Of a stretch of 64,000 nucleotides of DNA, positions 63,452-64,000 are shown piece after piece (the stretch's first letter is position 1; each line of letters begins with the position of its first letter). A program made the translations under genes and the position numbers. The notes beneath the pieces are model-generated. The model was not told the DNA's origin. It made no database searches and saw only the letters and a program-made list of their open reading frames with translations. Source of the DNA: Cinclus cinclus (taxonomy: Eukaryota > Chordata > Aves > Passeriformes > Cinclidae); the NCBI RefSeq assembly GCF_963662255.1, contig NC_085059.1:11627234-11691233 (forward strand). The letters are read 5' to 3'.

Positions 63452-63612
63452 TCTTTGCATACTGGGCATTTCTGCATCTCAGTATCCCAGGTATCCTCTG
63501 TGTCTCTGCATCCTAGGCACCTCTGCATACCGGGCATCTCTGAGTATGTGTCCTGGACATCTTTGCATCCTGGGCATCTGCATCTCTGCGTCCATGCATG
63601 TCCACATCCTTA
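63452..63612 (+). repeat. Degenerate minisatellite, TCTCTGCATCCTGGGCA-like units
   Basis: Imperfect units of about 17-26 bp recur, such as ctttgcatactgggcatt, ctctgcatcctaggcacc, ctctgcataccgggcatc, ctttgcatcctgggcatc and ctctgcgtccatgcatg. The spurious frames here repeat Ile/Leu-Cys-Ile motifs because of it. Confidence 0.75.
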
Positions 63613-64000
63613 GCCATCTCCCCATCCCATGTGCAGAGGCAGCCAAGTGGGAGAGCTGAGGCACAGCACCCCCCTGCTCAGCTGGCGTGCTGCAGGGTGT
63701 CTGCCGGGGCAACAGAGTCCTCCAGCTCTCAGATGTTATTGCTTCTCTCTAAAAGTCTAGAGTTTCAGTTAGGTAATGAGTTATCTGATTTCCCTTTAAT
63801 CTGCGCAGCATCCTACAGCGTGATAACCTCGAATCACTGTTTATCTCACCATCGGTGCTGCAGGAAGAGAATTGGCAAGAATGGGTGAAAATTCACTGGA
63901 AAAGGAGCTGAGAAAAGTTGCCCTGGTTTACACCAAATTCCTCCTTTTTGCAGCAGGTGTGGGTGAGAAATAATTGCCCCAGGTCGAAACTCTCCAAAGA

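Larger units (their letters stand above)
50848..64000 (+). other. TCF7: TCF7 intron 3 (partial, at least 13.1 kb)
   Basis: It starts gtgagt, a strong donor, and extends past the window. I could not recognise any following TCF7 exon (the proline-rich regulatory region, the Groucho-interaction part or the HMG box), so these lie beyond 64,000. Inside are a GT microsatellite, two minus-strand CR1 copies, a degenerate minisatellite and a possible conserved non-coding element, all listed separately. In mammals, dominant-negative TCF7 isoforms lacking the beta-catenin-binding domain start from an internal promoter downstream of the first exons. I see no CpG-rich candidate for it in this part. Confidence 0.75.

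Noticed and set aside
1..64000. Prokaryotic-style systems (operons, CRISPR arrays, ribosome binding sites, insertion sequences)
   Set aside because: The window is vertebrate nuclear DNA: GT-AG introns, CpG island, CR1 and LTR elements. The regular 18-bp array has no spacers and is not a CRISPR array.

Overview
This window looks like vertebrate, specifically avian and probably passerine, nuclear DNA. The repeats are what one expects of a bird: several truncated CR1 LINEs with their typical 3' ends, a solo LTR resembling passerine endogenous retroviruses, and a few very old MIR-type SINE relics. Coding density is very low and the only coding sequence I can support is split by GT-AG introns. Species and chromosome cannot be fixed from the sequence alone.

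Layout. Positions 1-47,937 are a gene desert with no recognisable exon. They hold a solo LTR (4,513-5,241, with a 5-bp target duplication), CR1 fragments (5,289; 21,860; 25,890; 33,744; 42,873), MIR-like relics (8,384; 11,815; 27,457; 32,190), microsatellites, a near-perfect 51-bp palindrome (26,847-26,897), and a GC-rich segment leading into a 76-copy, 18-bp minisatellite (24,497-25,862). Positions 47,938-49,358 hold a degenerate TG/CA-rich tandem repeat with many CpGs, split by about 165 bp of GC-rich DNA. A CpG-island promoter and an unusual 5' leader follow (49,359-49,996).

The gene is the 5' end of TCF7 (T-cell factor 1), a Wnt-pathway HMG-box transcription factor, on the + strand. Three coding exons are visible: 49,997-50,191, 50,297-50,363 and 50,741-50,847. 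Together they encode the first 123 residues, including the complete beta-catenin-binding domain. From 50,848 to the end of the window is intron 3, at least 13.1 kb, with two CR1 copies, a GT microsatellite and a small minisatellite. The Groucho-interaction region and HMG box must lie beyond the window.

Points that repay attention are a tandem NAGNAG acceptor at exon 3, a 105-nt stop-free first intron whose retention would keep frame, a perfect TCF-binding consensus in TCF7's own promoter, the repeat block abutting that promoter, the higher-order structure of the 18-bp minisatellite, and the 51-bp palindrome. I found no evidence of a novel multi-gene system. Most long open frames here are repeat artefacts or chance.
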